Source: Thiothrix lacustris DSM 21227 (GTDB lineage: Bacteria > Pseudomonadota > Gammaproteobacteria > Thiotrichales > Thiotrichaceae). From it: 64,000 bases of DNA. Where the stretch lies: the NCBI RefSeq assembly GCF_000621325.1, contig NZ_KK211257.1:24793-88792 (forward strand). The letters run 5' to 3'. The notes beneath the pieces are model-generated. The model ran no database searches and was not told the DNA's origin. It saw only the letters and a program-made list of their open reading frames with translations. A program made the translations under genes and the position numbers. Position 1 is the first letter of the stretch; every line of letters begins with the position of its first letter. Shown here piece after piece: positions 32,051 to 44,204 of this stretch.

Positions 32051-32466
32051 GTCTGAGAGTGGCTGGCTGTCTTGGCTAGGTGAATAATAGCATCCCTAAG
32101 TTCTTTATCATCAATGCCTTGTGCTATGCTTTGCATGATATTTGCAGCATTGTTAGATAGCTTGTACATGCCCGTTTTTTGCTCAACGCTTGCAAGGTGT
32201 AGCCCTATCACCTTAATATCAATGCCGCGAATGTTAGTGTTTAAGTGTTTGCTTAAATATTTGCACAATGAGTGCTGCTGGAAGCGGGCTTGTGTAGCAA
32301 AATGAGGATCATCGGTCAGGAGTGTTATACGTTGGTTTTTCAGTAAAGGCCAAAAACGGTTGTCGACAGGGATAGCAAAGAAATGAGAAATGACTGCTGT
32401 GAGTCTGTCAATTTGATGCAGTTTTTCATCAAAACCCCTACTAATCAGTTGATTGATTTTTTTCAT
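32047..32466 (-). CDS. DUF721 protein, DciA-like
   Basis: A 139-residue protein in the slot that holds DUF721/DciA in Pseudomonas (lpxC, DUF721, M23 peptidase, secA). The first 90 residues fit the KH-like DUF721 pattern: a leading helix, [35 protein letters not shown] and IDIKVIGL. DciA loads or assists the replicative helicase DnaB in bacteria lacking DnaC. Here it is on the minus strand, converging on lpxC with a four-base overlap. Assignment rests mainly on position and pattern. Confidence 0.7.
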   Translation of the reverse strand: MKKINQLISRGFDEKLHQIDRLTAVISHFFAIPVDNRFWPLLKNQRITLLTDDPHFATQARFQQHSLCKYLSKHLNTNIRGIDIKVIGLHLASVEQKTGMYKLSNNAANIMQSIAQGIDDKELRDAIIHLAKTASHSQT

Positions 32467-32558
32467 CGTCTTCAGCTTTCCCTAAATCTGTGATCTTCTG
32501 TGATAACTGCTATGGTCGCACTTTTTGAGTTTGTGAGGAATCCAAGAGATTTACTATC

Positions 32559-33518
32559 ATGCAGGTAATTTGTCTTAGTGATGATGGTTCGCGCCGTTCA
32601 TCGTTCATTCTGCAACCCTGGAAGCACCTAATTATCCCAGCCGGTATTGTTGCGTTGCTGTTGGTGGGGCTTTCTGTTAATCAAATGTTCGGTCTTTATC
32701 GGCTGGATGCTACGCCCCAAAATGCTGAGCTCTCAGGTAATGATGCCAGTAAACTGCTATCAGCGTTGGAACAACAAATTGCTGTTGTTGATCAAATAAA
32801 AAAAACCTATGCGAATTACACCGTCGATGTGGATACCTTGTCGGTTCGTCTTGGCAGTTTAGAAGCGGAAATAGCACGTCTTAATGCTTTAGGTAAACGG
32901 GTGGCAGATAAGGCAAAGCTGGATCCATTGGAGTTTTCACTGGATAACAAGCCTGCCCGTGGGGGTGTTGATCAGGATGTCTTTTCTGGTCAGCGTAAAA
33001 GTTCATCTAATGAATTGTTAGCAGCGTTCCAACAAGCTGAGAATAATGTCGATCGCCAGAAGGGCATATTATCAACGTTAGACCAGATTCTTGAAGGGAT
33101 TAACGTTCAGGCAGAGATCTTGCCATCCGGTAGGCCGGTACACAGCGGTTATATCTCGTCTGAGTTTGGTTTCCGCCGTGATCCTTTCAATGGCCGTAAG
33201 AAAATGCACAAGGGTGTTGACTACGCAGGCCCGCAGGGTACGGATATTTACGCTGTTGGTGGTGGGGTCGTATCCTTCGCAGGCAACCGTAACGATGGTT
33301 ATGGTAATGTGGTTGAAATCGATCACGGTGATGGTTTGACCAGCCGTTATGCCCACCTGAATACAACCAACGTGGTAGAAGGTAAAGTGGTTAAAAAAGG
33401 TGAAAACGTGGCTTGGATGGGCAGTACCGGGCGTTCTACTGGCCCGCATTTGCATCTGGAAGTCTTGAGGAACGGTGAGCAGATCAACCCACGCGAATAC
33501 CTAGGGCACGAAGAATAA
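32559..33518 (+). CDS. M23 (LytM/peptidoglycan hydrolase) family metallopeptidase
   Basis: A 319-residue protein with one N-terminal membrane segment (residues 29-46, anchored in the inner membrane), a periplasmic coiled coil (residues 65-180) and a C-terminal M23 domain. The zinc and catalytic residues are visible: HKGVDYAGPQGTDIYAV (HxxxD) near residue 217, a YAHLN segment, and GPHLHLEV (HxH). It is therefore likely active as a peptidoglycan endopeptidase, or an amidase activator if regulatory. It precedes secA, the place held by secM in E. coli; no SecM-like arrest sequence is seen. Confidence 0.92.
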   Translation: MQVICLSDDGSRRSSFILQPWKHLIIPAGIVALLLVGLSVNQMFGLYRLDATPQNAELSGNDASKLLSALEQQIAVVDQIKKTYANYTVDVDTLSVRLGSLEAEIARLNALGKRVADKAKLDPLEFSLDNKPARGGVDQDVFSGQRKSSSNELLAAFQQAENNVDRQKGILSTLDQILEGINVQAEILPSGRPVHSGYISSEFGFRRDPFNGRKKMHKGVDYAGPQGTDIYAVGGGVVSFAGNRNDGYGNVVEIDHGDGLTSRYAHLNTTNVVEGKVVKKGENVAWMGSTGRSTGPHLHLEVLRNGEQINPREYLGHEE

Positions 33519-33636
33519 TTCACCTGACAGCCAGTTAAACCGTATATAATGCGATACAAACCGTCCAGTGTAGTGATGTGCCCGCACAACGTTACACTGG
33601 ACTTTCTGTTTGGAAAGGATACAAGAGAGTAAACGT

Positions 33637-36342
33637 ATGCTGGGTTCCGTAGCCAAAAAGATTTTTGGTAGCCGTAATGACCGTCTGGTCAAGTCTTATT
33701 CCAAAGCTATCAAGAAAATCAATGCGTTGGAAGAGCAGTACAAATCCCTGTCTGACGAACAACTGGCCGCCAAAACCACTGAGTTCCGCAATCGTCTGGA
33801 AAAGGATGAAGCCTTGGCGAGTCTGTTGCCTGAGGCTTTCGCCGTGGTGCGTGAAGCAGGCCAGCGGGTACTGGGAATGCGTCATTACGACGTACAGATG
33901 ATCGGTGGGATGGTGTTGCATGACGGCAAAATTTCTGAAATGAAGACCGGGGAAGGTAAAACGTTGGTGGCAACACTGGCTGCTTACCTGAATGCTTTGC
34001 CGGGTAACGGGATGCACGTTATCACCGTCAATGACTATCTGGCGCAACGTGACGCCGCACAGATGGCGCAGTTGTACGGTTTTCTGGGCTTAACCACGGG
34101 CGTTATCGTCAATGGATTGAGTTCTGAGCAACGTCGCGAAGCCTACGCTGCTGACATTACTTACGGCACAAATAACGAATTTGGTTTTGATTATTTGCGC
34201 GATAATATGGCTTTCCGCAAGGAAGATCGGGTGCAGCGTGATTTGCACTACGCGATCGTGGATGAGGTTGACTCTATCCTGATTGACGAAGCGCGTACAC
34301 CGCTGATCATTTCCGGGCCTAGCCATGATGCTTCTCAGCTGTATATGGCAATCGACCAGCTTATCCCGACCTTGGTTAAACAGAAGGAAGAAGATGGCTC
34401 TGGCGATTATGCCGTCGATGAGAAAGCACGTCAGGTGTACTTGAGCGAAGCAGGACAGGAGCGTGCTGAGCAATTATTGTGGGCAGCGGGTGTTTTGCCT
34501 GAAGGCCAAGGCTTGTACGATACTGTCAGTATCAGTGTGTTACATCATCTGGGTGCGGCTTTGCGTGCTCATGCGCTGTTCCAGCGTAATGTTGATTACA
34601 TGGTAAAGGATGGCAAAATTGTCATCGTTGACGAGCATACGGGTCGTGCCATGCCGGGGCGTCGCTGGTCTGAAGGCTTGCATCAGGCGATTGAAGCTAA
34701 AGAACGGGTGAATATCGAAGCGGAAAATCAGACGCTAGCATCCATTACCTTCCAGAACTACTTCCGCCTCTATACAAAGCTTTCTGGTATGACGGGTACA
34801 GCCGATACTGAAGCCTTTGAATTACAGCAAATTTACGGGCTAGAAGTTGTCGTTATCCCGACACACCGCCCAATGGTGCGGATTGACTCCAATGACCTGA
34901 TTTACCTGACGGCAGAAGAAAAGTATGCCGCTATCATCAAGGAAATCGAGATTGAAGTGGCCAAGGGGCGGCCGGTGTTAGTGGGTACTGCATCCATTGA
35001 TACCTCTGAATTGGTTTCCAATAAACTCAAGGAGTTGCGGATTCCGCACGAAGTGCTGAATGCTAAGCAGCATGAACGTGAAGCACACATCGTTGCGAAT
35101 GCAGGTCGCCCGGGTGCTGTTACCATCGCTACCAATATGGCTGGTCGTGGTACTGACATTGTGCTGGGTGGCAGCATGGAAGAGGAAGTGAAACAACTGG
35201 GTGAAACGCCAGATCCTGAAGCACTTTCCCAAATCAAAGCCATGTGGAAAAAACGTCATGATGCAGTAGTGGCCTCTGGCGGTTTGCATATCTTGGGTAC
35301 TGAGCGCCACGAATCACGCCGTATCGACAACCAGTTACGCGGGCGTTCTGGGCGTCAAGGTGACCCAGGTTCTTCTCGCTTCTTCCTGTCGCTGGAAGAT
35401 AACCTGATGCGTATTTTCGCCTCTGATCGGGTGAAAAGCATGATGCAGCGTTTGGGGATGGAAAAAGGTCAGGCGATTGAAGCCGGACTAGTCTCCAAAT
35501 CCATCGAAAATGCCCAGCGTAAGGTGGAGGCTCACAACTACGACATCCGCAAACATTTGCTGGAATACGACGACGTTGCCAATGACCAGCGTAAAGTCAT
35601 CTATTCCCAACGTAATGATTTGCTGGAAGTGGATGACATTAAGGAAACCATTGACGCTATCCGTGAAGACGTGGTGGATGCGATGTTCTCCGCACATATT
35701 CCGCCGGGCAGCATTGACGAGCAATGGGATGTCGCTGGCCTGCATAAGCAACTTTACACCGACTTTGGGTTGGATCTGCCGATCCAGCAATGGCTGACGA
35801 CTGAGAAAAACTTGCATGAAGAAAGTTTGCATACCCGCATTCAAGAGCAAGTGACTGCTTTCATTCAGCAAAAAGAAGCGATGATTGGTGAGCCGAATAT
35901 GCGCCGTTTGGAGCGCGATGTGATGTTGCACGTGCTGGATGGTGAGTGGAAAGAGCATCTGGCGGCGATGGATTACCTGCGTCAAAGCGTTGGCTTGCGT
36001 GGTTATGCCCAGAAAAATCCTAAGCAGGAATACAAGCGCGAAGCCTTCGAGATGTTTGAGCAATTGCTGGAACGTGTCAAGCATGATGTGGTTGCTTTCC
36101 TGATGCGCATCCAGTTGCAAGAGCCGCAACAGGCGATAGCAGAACTGGAAACGCATGAGCCGCAGCCGATGGCTTTTTCTCACCCTGATGCGGGCAATGC
36201 CTTCGAGGATGAGGAGGTGGTGGATGCAGTCGTGGGTGAGAATAACCCTTACGAACGCGACGGTGCAAAAGTCGGGCGTAATGACCCATGCCCATGCGGT
36301 TCTGGCAAGAAATACAAAAATTGCCACGGTCAATTGGCCTGA
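33637..36342 (+). CDS. secA: Preprotein translocase ATPase SecA
   Basis: A 901-residue motor that drives proteins through SecYEG. Walker A in [13 protein letters not shown] near residue 104, DEAD-like [18 protein letters not shown] near residue 208, MAGRGTDI and the [18 protein letters not shown] motif VI near residue 570, and a C-terminal zinc motif [14 protein letters not shown] for SecB binding. The ATG at 33637 gives the standard [11 protein letters not shown] start; the in-frame TTG at 33610 adds nine unconserved residues. Confidence 0.99.
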   Translation: MLGSVAKKIFGSRNDRLVKSYSKAIKKINALEEQYKSLSDEQLAAKTTEFRNRLEKDEALASLLPEAFAVVREAGQRVLGMRHYDVQMIGGMVLHDGKISEMKTGEGKTLVATLAAYLNALPGNGMHVITVNDYLAQRDAAQMAQLYGFLGLTTGVIVNGLSSEQRREAYAADITYGTNNEFGFDYLRDNMAFRKEDRVQRDLHYAIVDEVDSILIDEARTPLIISGPSHDASQLYMAIDQLIPTLVKQKEEDGSGDYAVDEKARQVYLSEAGQERAEQLLWAAGVLPEGQGLYDTVSISVLHHLGAALRAHALFQRNVDYMVKDGKIVIVDEHTGRAMPGRRWSEGLHQAIEAKERVNIEAENQTLASITFQNYFRLYTKLSGMTGTADTEAFELQQIYGLEVVVIPTHRPMVRIDSNDLIYLTAEEKYAAIIKEIEIEVAKGRPVLVGTASIDTSELVSNKLKELRIPHEVLNAKQHEREAHIVANAGRPGAVTIATNMAGRGTDIVLGGSMEEEVKQLGETPDPEALSQIKAMWKKRHDAVVASGGLHILGTERHESRRIDNQLRGRSGRQGDPGSSRFFLSLEDNLMRIFASDRVKSMMQRLGMEKGQAIEAGLVSKSIENAQRKVEAHNYDIRKHLLEYDDVANDQRKVIYSQRNDLLEVDDIKETIDAIREDVVDAMFSAHIPPGSIDEQWDVAGLHKQLYTDFGLDLPIQQWLTTEKNLHEESLHTRIQEQVTAFIQQKEAMIGEPNMRRLERDVMLHVLDGEWKEHLAAMDYLRQSVGLRGYAQKNPKQEYKREAFEMFEQLLERVKHDVVAFLMRIQLQEPQQAIAELETHEPQPMAFSHPDAGNAFEDEEVVDAVVGENNPYERDGAKVGRNDPCPCGSGKKYKNCHGQLA

Positions 36343-36377
36343 TATGATTTGGTTTGGTTTTTTGGGAAGTAGGTAAC

Positions 36378-37586
36378 ATGGCAGTCAACTTACACGCACC
36401 TGATACTTTATTGCCGATTGCTGGCGTGCGCTTGGCATCGGTTAACGCGGGAATCCGTTACAAGAACCGTAACGACCTGCTGTTGATTGAGCTGGAACCG
36501 GGCAGTCATACGGCTGCGGTGTTCACACGCAATGCGTTTTGTGCCGCACCGGTGCACGTGTGCCGCGCCAACTTGCTGCACTCCAATACGCGTTACCTGC
36601 TGATCAACGCGGGTAACGCTAATGCTGGAACGGGGGAGCAGGGAATGGTTGCTGCTCGCGAAAGCTGTGAGCGGGTGGCGGAACAGGGCGCGTGCTGGGC
36701 TGAACAAGTGTTGCCCTTTTCGACTGGTGTGATCGGGCAGCAACTGCCCGTCGACAAGATCACCGCAGCGTTGCCAGAGGCTTTTTCCAAGCTGGAAGCC
36801 GATGGCTGGCTGGAAGCTTCGCGTACTATCATGACCACCGACACGGTAGCTAAAGCGATGAGCCGTCAGGTGGAAATCTTTGGCGAAACGGTAACAATTA
36901 CCGGAATTGCCAAAGGCGCGGGCATGATCCACCCCAATATGGCAACCATGTTGTCGTATGTCGCTACCGATGCACTGATCGAAAAAGAAGTGCTGCAAAG
37001 CCTGCTGAATGATGTGGTGGAAGAAACCTTCAACTGCATTACGGTAGATGGCGATACTTCGACCAATGACTCGTTGATTGTGATGGCAACGGGTAGCTCC
37101 GGCATTTATGTCGGTGGTGATGGTTTGCCCATTTTCCGTCAAGCTCTGTTAGAGATTTGCCTGTATCTGGCGCAAGCGATTGTGCGTGATGGTGAAGGCG
37201 CGACCAAATTTATCAGCATTGATGTGCAGGGTGCAGCCACTCGTGCAGAAGCGCGAATTGTCGGCAATACCGTGGCACTTTCTCCGCTGGTCAAAACGGC
37301 ATTGTTCGCCAGTGACCCGAACTGGGGGCGTATCCTTGCCGCCGTTGGGCGCAGTCAGATTGATGCACTGGATGTCAGCCGCATCAGCATCTGGTTGGGT
37401 GAAACGCTGCTGATCGAAAACGGTGAACCTGCTCTCACTTACTACGAAGAATTGGGCGCAGCAGAAACCAAGCGCGACGAAATCAATATCCGCATCCATT
37501 TAGGGCGCGGTGAGGCCAGTGCCACAACGTGGACGTGTGATTTCTCTTACGATTACGTCAAGATCAATGCCGAATACCGTAGTTGA
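36378..37586 (+). CDS. argJ: Ornithine acetyltransferase / N-acetylglutamate synthase ArgJ
   Basis: A 402-residue enzyme that recycles the acetyl group in arginine synthesis. The self-cleavage site is visible as KGAGMIHPNMATML near residue 185, where the Thr becomes the nucleophile of the beta chain; also GVRLASVNAGIRYK at the start, NAGNANAGTGEQG, TVDGDTSTNDS and DPNWGRILAAVGR. The ATG at 36378 is used because it gives the conserved N-terminus and has an AGG six bases upstream. Whether it is mono- or bifunctional cannot be told. The end overlaps the next gene by 20 bases. Confidence 0.96.
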   Translation: MAVNLHAPDTLLPIAGVRLASVNAGIRYKNRNDLLLIELEPGSHTAAVFTRNAFCAAPVHVCRANLLHSNTRYLLINAGNANAGTGEQGMVAARESCERVAEQGACWAEQVLPFSTGVIGQQLPVDKITAALPEAFSKLEADGWLEASRTIMTTDTVAKAMSRQVEIFGETVTITGIAKGAGMIHPNMATMLSYVATDALIEKEVLQSLLNDVVEETFNCITVDGDTSTNDSLIVMATGSSGIYVGGDGLPIFRQALLEICLYLAQAIVRDGEGATKFISIDVQGAATRAEARIVGNTVALSPLVKTALFASDPNWGRILAAVGRSQIDALDVSRISIWLGETLLIENGEPALTYYEELGAAETKRDEINIRIHLGRGEASATTWTCDFSYDYVKINAEYRS

Positions 37587-38526
37587 TTATTTGCATGTCG
37601 TCGCAGCGGTTATCCGTGGCGGCGACGGCAGAATCTTGCTGGCGCAACGCCCCGCGAATAAACATCAAGGTGGCAAATGGGAATTCCCTGGCGGCAAAGT
37701 CGAGTTGGGTGAAACACCCTTGCAGGGTTTGAGTCGTGAATTGCATGAAGAACTTGGGATTCATGTACTGCAAACTAACCCCCTGATCAAAGTCAGGCAT
37801 GTTTACCCCGAACGTGCAGTCTTGCTGGATGTGTGGGAAGTCACTGCCTTTAGTGGTGAAGCACACGGTCGCGAAGGCCAGCCAGTCGCTTGGTTTGAGG
37901 CTGAGCAGTTGCCGACGCTTGAATTTCCTCCCGCTAATTACCCCATTATTACTGCTGCTCGCCTGCCTGCTCATTGCCTGATTACCCCTGAACCGCAAAA
38001 TCCTGCTGATTTTTTACAACGGTTGGAAGCTCGGTTGCGTGCGGGTATTCGGTTGGTGGTATTTCGTGCTAAGTCATTGTCAGCAGACGATTATGTGGCG
38101 TTGGCGCAGGAGGCAATCCGTTTGGCGCATTCCTTCGGTGCGAAGGTTGTGCTGAATTCGCCGCCAGTGATGTTGGAAGAGGCCGATGGGCTGCATCTGA
38201 CCAGCCGTCAGTTGTGGGAGGAAGAGCGTGTATATCAGTCGCCGTTACGGGATGGGCAGTGGTTATCAGCCTCCTGTCATGATGAGCGGGAATTGCAGCG
38301 TGCAGCAGATATTGGGGTGGATTTTGCCTTTCTGTCGCCGGTTTTGCCTACGTTGTCACATCCGGGCGTGGTGCATCTGGGGTGGGATGTTTTCTCTGCC
38401 GCTGTTGAGCGAGTGAATTTCCCGGTGTATGCCCTCGGTGGCATGGATAGCAGCCACGTTGCAACGGCGCGGCTGGGTGGTGGGCAGGGAATTGCTGCCA
38501 TCCGCAGTTTGTGGGATGGCGTCTAG
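37567..38526 (+). CDS. Nudix hydrolase fused to a ThiE-like domain (MutT type)
   Basis: A 319-residue two-domain protein. Residues 1-130 are a Nudix domain: LLAQRP, GGKWEFPGGKVELGE and the Nudix box G-x5-E-x7-REL-x-EE-L-G are complete, as in MutT, which removes 8-oxo-dGTP. Residues 150-319 resemble a thiamine-phosphate-synthase (TIM-barrel) domain: FRAKSLSADDY, VVLNSPP, DGLHLTS, FAFLSPVLPTLSHPG and YALGGM. This fusion is widespread next to argJ/secA in gammaproteobacteria, and the ThiE part is not proven to make thiamine phosphate. It begins inside the end of argJ, so expression is probably coupled. Confidence 0.93.
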   Translation: MPNTVVDYLHVVAAVIRGGDGRILLAQRPANKHQGGKWEFPGGKVELGETPLQGLSRELHEELGIHVLQTNPLIKVRHVYPERAVLLDVWEVTAFSGEAHGREGQPVAWFEAEQLPTLEFPPANYPIITAARLPAHCLITPEPQNPADFLQRLEARLRAGIRLVVFRAKSLSADDYVALAQEAIRLAHSFGAKVVLNSPPVMLEEADGLHLTSRQLWEEERVYQSPLRDGQWLSASCHDERELQRAADIGVDFAFLSPVLPTLSHPGVVHLGWDVFSAAVERVNFPVYALGGMDSSHVATARLGGGQGIAAIRSLWDGV

Positions 38527-38534
38527 CCTATAAC

Positions 38535-38738
38535 TCAAGCATTCAGGTCGGGAATTAACTGGCTATTGATGCGCGAAATCATGTCTTTCAGCAATAGCTT
38601 GCGTTTTTTCAGGCGCGATGCCTTGATCTGGTCGTAATGGGGCTCTTGCGCCACTTGTGCAAGTGCCTCATCCAACTCCCGGTGTTCCTGGGTTAGTTCT
38701 GCCAGTTTTCGATGCAGTTCTTCCTTGTCTTGCAGCAT
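38535..38738 (-). CDS. DUF465 (YdcH-like) small helical protein
   Basis: A 67-residue, highly charged helical protein: an early HRKLAELTQEHRELDEAL heptad-type helix, and a second helix LKKRKLLLKDMISRI. This matches the DUF465/YdcH family, whose function is unknown. It starts seven bases after the stop of the degenerate helicase gene on the same strand, so the two are probably co-transcribed. Confidence 0.85.
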   Translation of the reverse strand: MLQDKEELHRKLAELTQEHRELDEALAQVAQEPHYDQIKASRLKKRKLLLKDMISRINSQLIPDLNA

Positions 38739-38745
38739 AATGGCT

Positions 38746-40419
<1,674 letters not shown>

Positions 40420-40620
40420 GATGGATACTCCCCGTCTGTGAAATGTGGGTGAGAGTAATTAATAAATACTATCAAACTGGAGAGAGAAAGTTAGCAACAA
40501 AGATGCCCTCAACGACTGCCCGTAACCCGTATTTGAAACGTTTGTGAGGCCCGAACCGAATAATAAAATTATTATATCTGTTGTTGTGAGTCAACAATTA
40601 TGCACGTTATTGTTGTGAAA

Positions 40621-41985
40621 TTACATCACAATTTCGATTGCTTTCTCCAATCTGGCGATGGCGACCACTTTCATGCCCTCAATGGGGTGACGTGGTTTGT
40701 TGCCTTTCGCGACGATAGCCTGTTTAAAACCGTGTTTGGCAGCCTCACGCAAACGCTCCTCACCGTTTGGAACCGGGCGAATTTCGCCTGCTAGCCCAAC
40801 TTCTCCGAAAACCACCAGATCAGCAGGCAGAGGACGGTTGCGAAAACTTGAGAGCGCCGCCAGCAACAAGGATAAATCAGCAGCGGTTTCTGAAATCTTA
40901 ACACCACCGACAACATTTATGAATACATCTTGGTCAAACATTGAAATTCCGGCGTGGCGATGCAGTACAGCTAAGAGCATGGAAAGGCGATTTTGTTCCA
41001 ATCCAAGGGTAACACGACGGGGTACTGCCCCGTGACTTTGGTCGACCAAGGCTTGTACTTCGACCATTAAGGGGCGCGTGCCTTCCCGCGTTACCATGAT
41101 GACACTGCCGGAAACCGGCTCTTCGTGGCGCGAGAGGAAAATGGCGGAAGGGTTGCTGACACCTTTTAAACCTTGTTCGGTCATGGCGAAAACCCCCAGT
41201 TCATTGACAGCGCCGAAACGGTTTTTGACGGCGCGGATAATGCGGTAACGTCCGCCGGGGTCGCCTTCAAAATACAGCACGGTGTCGACCATGTGTTCGA
41301 GTACGCGTGGGCCTGCGAGTGTGCCTTCTTTGGTGACGTGGCCGACGAGGAACATGGCAGTATTGGTTTGCTTGGCGAAACGCACCAGCTTGGCTGCCGA
41401 TTCGCGGATTTGGCTAACCGAGCCGGGGGCTGCTTGCAGGCTGTCTGTGAAAACGGTCTGGATGGAGTCGATCACCATCAGGTGCGGTTTTTCTTGCGAC
41501 ACCAGGCTCAGGATGTTTTCCACACAAGTTTCGGTCAGCAGGCGCAAGTTGTCGGTGGGTAGCCCCAAGCGACGGGCGCGTAGGCCAACTTGTTGCAGGG
41601 ATTCTTCACCTGTGACATACAAACTTTTCAATTCGGTCAGGGTGGCAAGGGTTTGCAACAGGATGGTGGATTTGCCGATGCCGGGGTCACCACCAATCAA
41701 TACCACGGAACCGGCCACCAGCCCGCCACCCAGTACCCGGTCGAGTTCGGGTTGGTGGGTAAGGATGCGCGGTGCTTCGCTCAAGCTGACTTCGTGCAGG
41801 GAACGGATGACGGCTTGCTCACCGGCGTAACCACCTGCGCGGGCGTTTTGCGGGTTTTTGCTGGCGGGAAGGCTGAGGGTTTCTTCCAGTGTATTCCATG
41901 CGCCACAGTCGCCGCATTGCCCGCCCCATTTGGTATGCACGCTGCCGCAGGCGGAGCAGTAGTATTGGTGTTTGGCTTTACTCAT
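40621..41985 (-). CDS. radA: DNA repair protein RadA (Sms)
   Basis: A 454-residue protein. An N-terminal zinc finger (YYCSACG and CGDCGAW), a RecA-like ATPase with Walker A GGDPGIGKSTIL near residue 98, the RadA-specific KNRFG motif near residue 255, and a C-terminal Lon-like domain ending in KGNKPRHP...EGMKVV. RadA is a helicase that helps branch migration in recombination. The ATG lies within the end of the upstream corB-like gene (eight-base overlap ATGAGTAA), so it belongs to the ypjD-corB-radA operon. Confidence 0.97.
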   Translation of the reverse strand: MSKAKHQYYCSACGSVHTKWGGQCGDCGAWNTLEETLSLPASKNPQNARAGGYAGEQAVIRSLHEVSLSEAPRILTHQPELDRVLGGGLVAGSVVLIGGDPGIGKSTILLQTLATLTELKSLYVTGEESLQQVGLRARRLGLPTDNLRLLTETCVENILSLVSQEKPHLMVIDSIQTVFTDSLQAAPGSVSQIRESAAKLVRFAKQTNTAMFLVGHVTKEGTLAGPRVLEHMVDTVLYFEGDPGGRYRIIRAVKNRFGAVNELGVFAMTEQGLKGVSNPSAIFLSRHEEPVSGSVIMVTREGTRPLMVEVQALVDQSHGAVPRRVTLGLEQNRLSMLLAVLHRHAGISMFDQDVFINVVGGVKISETAADLSLLLAALSSFRNRPLPADLVVFGEVGLAGEIRPVPNGEERLREAAKHGFKQAIVAKGNKPRHPIEGMKVVAIARLEKAIEIVM

Positions 41986-43267
41986 CGTCTTCTGCGCGTA
42001 TGCGTTGGATTTTGGGGTGGATGATCAGCGTTTTGACTGCATTGTTACGGGTCTTGCGAATTTCCAGCGGATAATCGTCAATGAGCACGGTCATGCCGGG
42101 GACAGGGATGGATTCGAGGTATTCCAGAATCAACCCATTGAGGGTGTTGGCTTCTTCCGAGGCGAAACGGCTGCCGAGTTCGCGGTTAATGTCGCGGATG
42201 GGCATAGCGCCGTCTACCCAGTAGCTGCCGTCTTCCATCTGGCGGATTTCACGCGATTGGCTGCTGGGTGTGGTGGAGAATTCACCGACGATTTCTTCCA
42301 GAATATCTTCCAGTGCTACTAGACCGAGGAGTTCGCCGTATTCATCCACTACCAGCGCTATACGGCGGTTTTCGGTTTTAAAGTTGATTAGCTGCTGGGT
42401 GAGTGGGGTGCTGTCGGGGATGAAGTAAGCAGGGCGAATGCTGGCTTCAAAACGTTCGCGTTCCAGATGACCGTCACGGAACATGGGCAGTAATTTGCGT
42501 AAGTGTACGAAGCCGAGGACATTATCGAGGTTTTCCCGATAGACCAGCAGGCGTGTGAAATTGCTGTGGATGATTTGTTCTTCCAGCTCATTCCAGTCAT
42601 CGTCCAGATCCAGCCCCATCAGTTGGCTGCGTGGGATCATGATGTCTTCTACCGTGGTGCTTTCCAGATCCATAACCCGTAGCAGCATGTCGAGGTGAGT
42701 TTGTGGGATATGCGTTCCGGCGGAACTGACCACGGTGCGTAATTCTTCATGGCTGAGGGCGACGCGGCTGGTTTCATCACTGTGTGCACCAAATAAGCGC
42801 AATAGATTATTGGTTATCAGGTTGAGCAGCCATACGAACGGCCACATGACTTTCATCATGACGACGTAAAAGCGTGATGCGATGAAAGCGATGCGTTCCG
42901 GGTGCATGGCTGCCAGCGTTTTAGGTGTGATTTCCCCGAAAATCAGCAGCAGGAAAGTCAGGACGCCGGTAGCAATCGCTAAACCTGCATCTCCAAACAG
43001 GCGTAAGCCCAGTAAAGTGGCAAGTTGGGTGATCAGGATATTGATGAAGTTATTGCCTAACAGAATCAGGCTGATCAGACGGTCAGGCTTGCTCAGTAGC
43101 TTTTGTGCCAGAATCGCACCGGCATGGCCTTTTTCTGCCTGATGCTTCAGCTTGTAGCGGTTGAGTGACATCAACGCTGTTTCTGAGCCAGAGAAAAAAG
43201 CGGAGAGCAAGAATAGGATAAACAAGACAAAAAATAGTATGCCTAGTGGGGCTTCATTAATATTCAC
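41978..43267 (-). CDS. HlyC/CorC (CNNM plus CBS) membrane protein, CorB/YfjD-like
   Basis: A 429-residue protein: an N-terminal CNNM/DUF21 membrane domain of about four segments (with FSGSETALMSLNRYKL near residue 29), two CBS domains (residues 205-325; EDIMIPRSQLMGLDLDD, and VVDEYGELLGLVALEDILEEIVG) and a small CorC_HlyC transporter-associated domain at the end. Homologues are linked to Mg/Co efflux or resistance. A GTG at 43267 is chosen as the start because it lies two bases after the stop of ypjD and matches the family's N-terminus; the 50-residue upstream extension is the ypjD region read out of frame. Confidence 0.93.
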   Translation of the reverse strand: MNINEAPLGILFFVLFILFLLSAFFSGSETALMSLNRYKLKHQAEKGHAGAILAQKLLSKPDRLISLILLGNNFINILITQLATLLGLRLFGDAGLAIATGVLTFLLLIFGEITPKTLAAMHPERIAFIASRFYVVMMKVMWPFVWLLNLITNNLLRLFGAHSDETSRVALSHEELRTVVSSAGTHIPQTHLDMLLRVMDLESTTVEDIMIPRSQLMGLDLDDDWNELEEQIIHSNFTRLLVYRENLDNVLGFVHLRKLLPMFRDGHLERERFEASIRPAYFIPDSTPLTQQLINFKTENRRIALVVDEYGELLGLVALEDILEEIVGEFSTTPSSQSREIRQMEDGSYWVDGAMPIRDINRELGSRFASEEANTLNGLILEYLESIPVPGMTVLIDDYPLEIRKTRNNAVKTLIIHPKIQRIRAEDDE

Positions 43268-43269
43268 GA

Positions 43270-44073
43270 TTATTTTACCAAAAACTCCAGCACAAATTTG
43301 CTGCCGAAGAAGGCTAGCATCAGGATGAAAAATCCGCTTAATGTCCAGCGGATGGCGATGCGCCCGCGCCAGCCGTATTGCCAGTGACCAATCAGCAGAA
43401 TGCTGAATACTACCCATGCCACAATCGACAGGATGGTCTTATGCACCAAATGTTGGGCGAACAGGTTGTCAACATACAGCGCCCCGCTGAGTAATCCAAA
43501 GGATAACAGAATAACGCCCAGTAAAATCAGTTTGAATAGCAGGGCTTCCATATCCAGCAGTGGGGGCAGGGTGCGGATTAAGCCGCCTGGATGGTGATTG
43601 TGTAAGTGCCGGTTTTGCAAGGCCAGTAACGACGCTTGTAAAGCTGCTAGCGTCAACATGCTGTAGGCCAGCAGTGAGGTAAAGATATGCACACCTAGCC
43701 CGCTGTTCAGGTTAATGGTTGTCGTTTGTTCCGGGCTGATTAGGGGTAATAGCATGGCGCTCAAGGTAAAGGGCACGACAAAAATACCCAGCGTTTCCAA
43801 CGGTCGGCGCAACATAGTAATGAATAGGAGTAGGTTGCACAGCCACATCACAATGGAACTAGCCGCTGCAAAACTGATGGCGATTCCTGCTGTTTGCTGG
43901 ACATGGTGCAAGATAGTCCAGCCATGTAGTACTAACGCCATTACCCATAGCACAACTAGCACCTTTCGGTATTGAGGTGAGCGTGTTTGCAAGCGGTCTC
44001 GCAGGCGCGTGCCAATGAGTAGCCATGTTGCCAGCCAGACGAGTGTGGCGAACAGGTTGAGTGTTATTGTCAT
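43270..44073 (-). CDS. ypjD: CcsA-domain inner membrane protein YpjD-like
   Basis: A 267-residue protein with about eight membrane segments. It has the CcsA/CcmC-type cytochrome c assembly fold: SSIVMWLCNLLLF, VPFTLSAMLL, GVHIFTSLLAYSMLTLAALQA, QHLVHKTILSIVAWVVF and a late WRGRIAIRW. Conserved His near residues 55, 128 and 210 fit heme handling, though YpjD's job is unknown. In E. coli the same gene sits divergently from ffh and beside corB-like yfjD, exactly as here. First gene of the minus-strand operon. Confidence 0.9.
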   Translation of the reverse strand: MTITLNLFATLVWLATWLLIGTRLRDRLQTRSPQYRKVLVVLWVMALVLHGWTILHHVQQTAGIAISFAAASSIVMWLCNLLLFITMLRRPLETLGIFVVPFTLSAMLLPLISPEQTTTINLNSGLGVHIFTSLLAYSMLTLAALQASLLALQNRHLHNHHPGGLIRTLPPLLDMEALLFKLILLGVILLSFGLLSGALYVDNLFAQHLVHKTILSIVAWVVFSILLIGHWQYGWRGRIAIRWTLSGFFILMLAFFGSKFVLEFLVK

Positions 44074-44204
44074 TAGTCAAACGGATTTCGTGGGTTAGCG
44101 ATAAAATTCCAGTAAAACGACCCTTGTGAGGGAACGCATTCAGTTTTGCTTTAGTGCTATGATAGCAACTTGTGCCTGAATGGGACTAGCAAGAAGTCAA
44201 TATC

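Noticed and set aside
33519-33636. SecM-like arrest peptide ahead of secA
   Set aside because: The gene in that position is a full M23 peptidase with an intact zinc site; no arrest motif or short leader peptide is visible.
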